Source: JBAZTO01 sp041661865
GTDB lineage: Bacteria > Planctomycetota > Phycisphaerae > SM23-33
Assembly: GCA_041661865.1 (NCBI GenBank)
Contig: JBAZTO010000011.1
Coordinates: forward strand, 1 to 64,000
Direction of reading: 5' to 3'
Length of the DNA: 64,000 nt
The notes under the pieces were generated by a model that did no database searches, had not been told where the DNA came from, and saw only the letters and a program-made list of their open reading frames with translations. The stretch's first letter is position 1. Every line of letters begins with the position of its first letter. Position numbers and translations under genes: made by a program. Of the stretch, positions 61,128 to 64,000 are shown piece by piece.

Positions 61128-62929
61128 AGGCGACTTTCGTCAAACCCAGCGCCGCGATGCCGCCCCGGCCGGCGATGCAGCGAGGCCCGGCAGCCCCGGC
61201 GACACCTGTGACGTCCAGCACCGCCACGTCGAAAGCCCAACACCTGGGCAACGCGGCGATGGCGGTGGCGATGATCACCGTCTGCGCGAAGATATGCGGC
61301 TTCGGCGAGAAGGTCGTGGTAGCCCACTACTTCGGGGCCAGCCGCTCCTCGGACGTCTACTTCGCGGTGACGGGCATACTCTGGTCGGCGATGTTCCTGG
61401 TCAAGGAACTGATATACCCGACGCTGATGCCGGTCTTCAGCGGAGCGATGGAAGCCGGCGGTGATCGCTCGCGATGGTTGTTCCGGTCCGTTGCGGCCAG
61501 AGTGCTGCTGTGGAGCGGGGTCGCGGCGGCCGCTGCCTTCGCCGGCGCGGGGGCGATCGTCGGCGTGCTGCTGCCCGGGTTTGACCCGGCGGCCCAGGCC
61601 GCGTCGTCATCGCTCCTGCGGGCCCTGACGCCGAGTTTCCCGCTGCTGGCACTGGCAGCCGTCACTTACACCTGCCTCAATGCCCGGCGACGTTTTGCCG
61701 TCTCGGCGCTGGGCGAAATGGCGGTCAAGCTGATCATCGTGCTGGGCCTGCTGGCGCTGACGCCGGCCTGGGGATTGGCCGCCTTGGGCCCCGTCGTGGG
61801 CGTCGCGGCGGTGGCGTGCATCGCGTTTCACCTGTCGATGCTGCCGGAGGCTCGGACGGCACTTGGGGCGAGCCCTGAGCCTTCGGCGGGCGACCTGCGA
61901 CAGATGCGGCGGCTGATGCTGCCGCTGGTGGTGGGCGTGGTGCTCTCTCACGCCAACGGGCTGATTGACAACCTGCTGGCCTCGACACTGCCCGGCGGGC
62001 AACTGTCGCACCTGGGGTACGCCCGGAAGATCATCGACGCGGTGATCCTGATCGGGCCGTGGGCGGTGGTGACGGTGGTCTACGCGCAGATGGCCCGCCT
62101 GCACGCGGACCATCTGCGTGACGAGATGGTGCGAGTGCTCCACAAGGCGGCGCGGCTGCTGGTTTACGTCTCGCTGCCGCTGGCGTGCGTGCTGATCGAG
62201 CTGCGGTCGCCCCTGACGCAGGCGTTGCTGCAGCGCGGGCGGTTTGACTCGGCGGCGACGGCGGCGACCTCCGCCGCCCTGGCTGTTTACGCCGTCGCCC
62301 TGGTGACCCTGGCGCTGGAGGGGTTGGTGGTCTATGCCTTCTACGCCATGTCCGACACGCGCACGCCGGTGCTGGCGGGGGCTGCATTCATGGCCGTCGA
62401 CGTGGGCCTGTCGCTCGCGCTGATGCAGCGATGGGAGTACCTGGGACTGGCCGCCGCGATGGTGCTGGCCAAGAGCGGCAAGGTCGCGGTATTGGCGATG
62501 CTGCTTTGCCGCCGGCTGGGGGCAACGACGGGGGCAACGAACGATCACAGAGTACACCGAGGTCACAGAGAACACAGGGAAAGCACAAACGGAAAGCATA
62601 AACAATGTTTTCCTCTTTCAAGTTTCTTATCTGTTTTTCGTTTTCTCTGTGCCTCTGTGCTCTCTGTGATTGCTGTTTCTTCTTCTGAACGACCGGGGGC
62701 GGGCTGGCCGCGATTTGTCGCGGTGCTGGCCGGTGTGACCGGCGCAGCCTGGGCGGCCATGCACGTGTGCAGCCATCTGTGCGGGGGCTTGGGCGGCGCG
62801 GCGGCGCTGGCCTCCCTGGTCGTCGGGGCAGTTGTGTTCGTGGGCGGCTCGCACCTGCTCAGGATGAGCGAATACGCCGCCATCGTCGAAATGGTCCGAT
62901 CTACTCTATCCAAAGTGGGTGTCCCATGA
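61124..62929 (+). CDS. MurJ/MviN-like lipid flippase with an in-frame hairpin-element insertion
   Basis: This 601-residue polytopic protein of the MOP superfamily has MviN motifs (KICGFGEKVVVAHYFGASRS, SDVYFA, DNLLASTLPGGQLSHLGYAR, YAMSDTRTPVLAG) and about fourteen membrane segments. In a polysaccharide cluster it probably flips the lipid-linked repeat unit, not lipid II. Residues about 473-518 (HRVHRGHREHRES and SFLSVFRFLCASVLSVIAVS) are the translation of a dispersed hairpin repeat that entered in frame between two membrane segments. Both ends are ATGA overlaps. Confidence 0.9.
   Translation: MKATFVKPSAAMPPRPAMQRGPAAPATPVTSSTATSKAQHLGNAAMAVAMITVCAKICGFGEKVVVAHYFGASRSSDVYFAVTGILWSAMFLVKELIYPTLMPVFSGAMEAGGDRSRWLFRSVAARVLLWSGVAAAAAFAGAGAIVGVLLPGFDPAAQAASSSLLRALTPSFPLLALAAVTYTCLNARRRFAVSALGEMAVKLIIVLGLLALTPAWGLAALGPVVGVAAVACIAFHLSMLPEARTALGASPEPSAGDLRQMRRLMLPLVVGVVLSHANGLIDNLLASTLPGGQLSHLGYARKIIDAVILIGPWAVVTVVYAQMARLHADHLRDEMVRVLHKAARLLVYVSLPLACVLIELRSPLTQALLQRGRFDSAATAATSAALAVYAVALVTLALEGLVVYAFYAMSDTRTPVLAGAAFMAVDVGLSLALMQRWEYLGLAAAMVLAKSGKVAVLAMLLCRRLGATTGATNDHRVHRGHREHRESTNGKHKQCFPLSSFLSVFRFLCASVLSVIAVSSSERPGAGWPRFVAVLAGVTGAAWAAMHVCSHLCGGLGGAAALASLVVGAVVFVGGSHLLRMSEYAAIVEMVRSTLSKVGVP
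62542..62677. repeat. Hairpin element inside the murJ-like gene
   Basis: The left arm (ATCACAGAGTACACCGAGGT, then CACAGAGAACACAGGG) and the right arm (TCTCTGTGCCTCTGTGCTCT, then CTGTGATTGCTG) are imperfect inverted repeats around a central AT-rich loop. It is the same family as 6561-6669. The reading frame passes through all 136 bases without a stop. Confidence 0.82.
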
Positions 62930-63669
62930 ATGAGCCGCTATCGTCAAAATTGGTACCACAGCCGTCTCGGCTGTGGAATGGAGACACAGGCGAGACGCCT
63001 GTGGTACCAGGGAGCGGCACAGGCGAGACGCCTGTGGTACCTGATTCAGGCGGGCGATGGCGGGCCTTGGGGCACGCGTGCGTGGCGGGCGGGGTGCTGT
63101 TTGCGTGCGCGGCGTCGCTGGCGTGCGGGCTGACCGTCGGGCTGAAGGTGCCGGCGATCCTGCTGGCCGGGTGCATCGTGCTCTGGCCGGCGACGGTGAG
63201 CGGGCCGGCCGGGACGCTCCAGCGAATCGCGGGCGCGTACCTGCTGAGCGTTGCGGTCAACCAGATCGCTCCGCATGCGGTGGGGTGCAACATCCTCGAC
63301 CAGCGGGTGGCGGTTTCGATGAGTCTGATCACGCTGGCGATTGTCGCCCTCGGCGCTGCCGCGGAGAGATTGGGGCGCGACAGGCGTGAATCGGCTGAGC
63401 GACCTGCCGCCGACGGGATGCGGAGCGGCTGGCTGGGGGCGGGCGGGCTGATCGGCGGGCATGCCCTTGCGGTGGGGGCGATGCTGGTGGCCGTCTACGG
63501 ATACGGCTATGAGCAAAGTGCTACGGTGCTGGGCAAGGTGGCCCTGTTCGGCTGCCTGTATTTCCTCACGGGCGGCACGCTGCAATCGGCGGGGTGGCGG
63601 AGAGTGATTTGCGTGGTATTGGCGGCCTACTACGCGGCCGTCACTTGCGGAGTGGGGGTGGGCAGATGA
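62926..63669 (+). CDS. Membrane protein with REP repeats in its N-terminus
   Basis: This 247-residue protein has five or six hydrophobic segments (VAGGVLFACAASLACGLTVG; VPAILLAGCIVLWPATV; VAVSMSLITLAIVALGAAAE; GLIGGHALAVGAMLVAVYGY; LFGCLYFLTGGTL). The N-terminal 42 residues are mostly translated palindromes (VPQPSRLWN, DTGETPVVP, GTGETPVVP). The ATG is in an ATGA overlap with the flippase gene. No family is recognised; it is presumably a small integral part of the polysaccharide assembly machinery. Confidence 0.8.
   Translation: MNEPLSSKLVPQPSRLWNGDTGETPVVPGSGTGETPVVPDSGGRWRALGHACVAGGVLFACAASLACGLTVGLKVPAILLAGCIVLWPATVSGPAGTLQRIAGAYLLSVAVNQIAPHAVGCNILDQRVAVSMSLITLAIVALGAAAERLGRDRRESAERPAADGMRSGWLGAGGLIGGHALAVGAMLVAVYGYGYEQSATVLGKVALFGCLYFLTGGTLQSAGWRRVICVVLAAYYAAVTCGVGVGR
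62951..63042. repeat. Three REP-like palindromes within a coding sequence
   Basis: The units GGTACCACAGCCGTCTCGGC, then ACAGGCGAGACGCCTGTGGT, then a second ACAGGCGAGACGCCTGTGGT lie in the first 120 bases of the membrane protein gene. They are in frame and read as PQPSRLW and TGETPVVP (twice). Confidence 0.9.
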
Positions 63670-64000
63670 CTGTTCTGGACTCACGATTGGAATCGCCCCA
63701 GGAGACGCTCCGGCATGCCGATCAAGGCGAGCCGCTCGCCGCGCGTGGCGGTGGGCTTGAACGCCTGGCAACGGTGTTGGCCGCCCTCGTGATGCTGTGC
63801 TCGGCCTTGCACTTCTGGCCGCTGGAAGGCAACAAGCGCTGGGAGGCCCTGGCCCCGACCAATATCGCGGTGGCGGCGTGGCTGGCGGGCGTCGCGATGT
63901 TGGCCATCGCCCGAAGGCGGCGGTCGGCGCTCCGCGACCTGCTGGTCCCGCCAAGCGTCCTGGCGTACCTGGGGATTGTGATCCTGTCGGTCGCCTTCGC
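63666..64000 (+). CDS. Membrane protein, partial (possible polymerase/O-antigen ligase type)
   Basis: The start ATG at 63666 overlaps the previous stop in ATGA. The frame is open to the window end (111 codons seen). Residues 1-30 are cytoplasmic and rich in Glu, Arg and Gly. Hydrophobic segments follow (LATVLAALVMLCSALHFWPL; NIAVAAWLAGVAMLAIARRR; PPSVLAYLGIVILSVAFA). By position after the transferase and flippase genes it could be a Wzy/O-antigen-ligase-type protein, but no motif is seen in this part. Confidence 0.65.
   Translation, partial: MTVLDSRLESPQETLRHADQGEPLAARGGGLERLATVLAALVMLCSALHFWPLEGNKRWEALAPTNIAVAAWLAGVAMLAIARRRRSALRDLLVPPSVLAYLGIVILSVAF

Overview
The window looks like a chromosomal segment of a high-GC planctomycete, most likely of the Phycisphaerae type. 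The grounds are a roughly 1,200-residue SecA with extra insertions, a stand-alone SEC-C protein, an oversized signal peptidase I, a PEP-CTERM remnant, a Cys-type sulfatase, DUF1573 and a type II secretion operon. Families of palindromic repeats also litter the intergenic space. The taxonomic call is inference from gene content; there is no rRNA here.

From 1 to 35 kb the content is mostly housekeeping, in short operons. In order it holds a ComM-type ATPase, secA and a SEC-C mini-protein, carA, an orphan PAS histidine kinase, a lipoprotein, hemL with a membrane protein, leuS, a metallophosphoesterase, a two-gene ABC importer (permease and binding protein), an IspH homologue, an ECF sigma/anti-sigma/secreted-protein trio, lptB, lepB, a secreted protein of unknown function, a patch of gene remnants (29.7-30.5 kb), an alanine/sodium symporter, tRNA-Pro(GGG), tRNA-Ile2(CAU), a sulfatase and a LigD-type phosphoesterase.

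From about 35.6 kb to the window end lies a surface-polysaccharide and secretion region. It opens with a NusG-family antiterminator in a visibly AT-richer block that also carries a secreted nine-cysteine peptide, a signal-peptide/TM-anchored protein and a DUF1573 protein. Three GT4 glycosyltransferases, a large TPR protein, a tightly overlapping type II secretion operon (E-F-G-H-I-J-K-L-M-C/P-D plus a TPR lipoprotein), two secreted proteins, a sugar-phosphate transferase, a MurJ-like flippase and membrane proteins follow. Many junctions are ATGA or GTGA overlaps.

The most notable locus is leuS (12.6-16.3 kb). Its leader encodes a 19-residue peptide with seven leucines, followed by mutually exclusive hairpins and a U-tract terminator, the full layout of ribosome-mediated attenuation. 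The leuS reading frame also contains an intact REP-associated tyrosine transposase (RAYT) domain of about 237 residues, bounded by palindromic repeats. It sits in frame in a loop at the entry of the CP1 editing domain. The same palindromes recur across the window, are open in all six frames, and have been absorbed into at least two other coding sequences. A different hairpin element has entered the murJ-like gene in frame.
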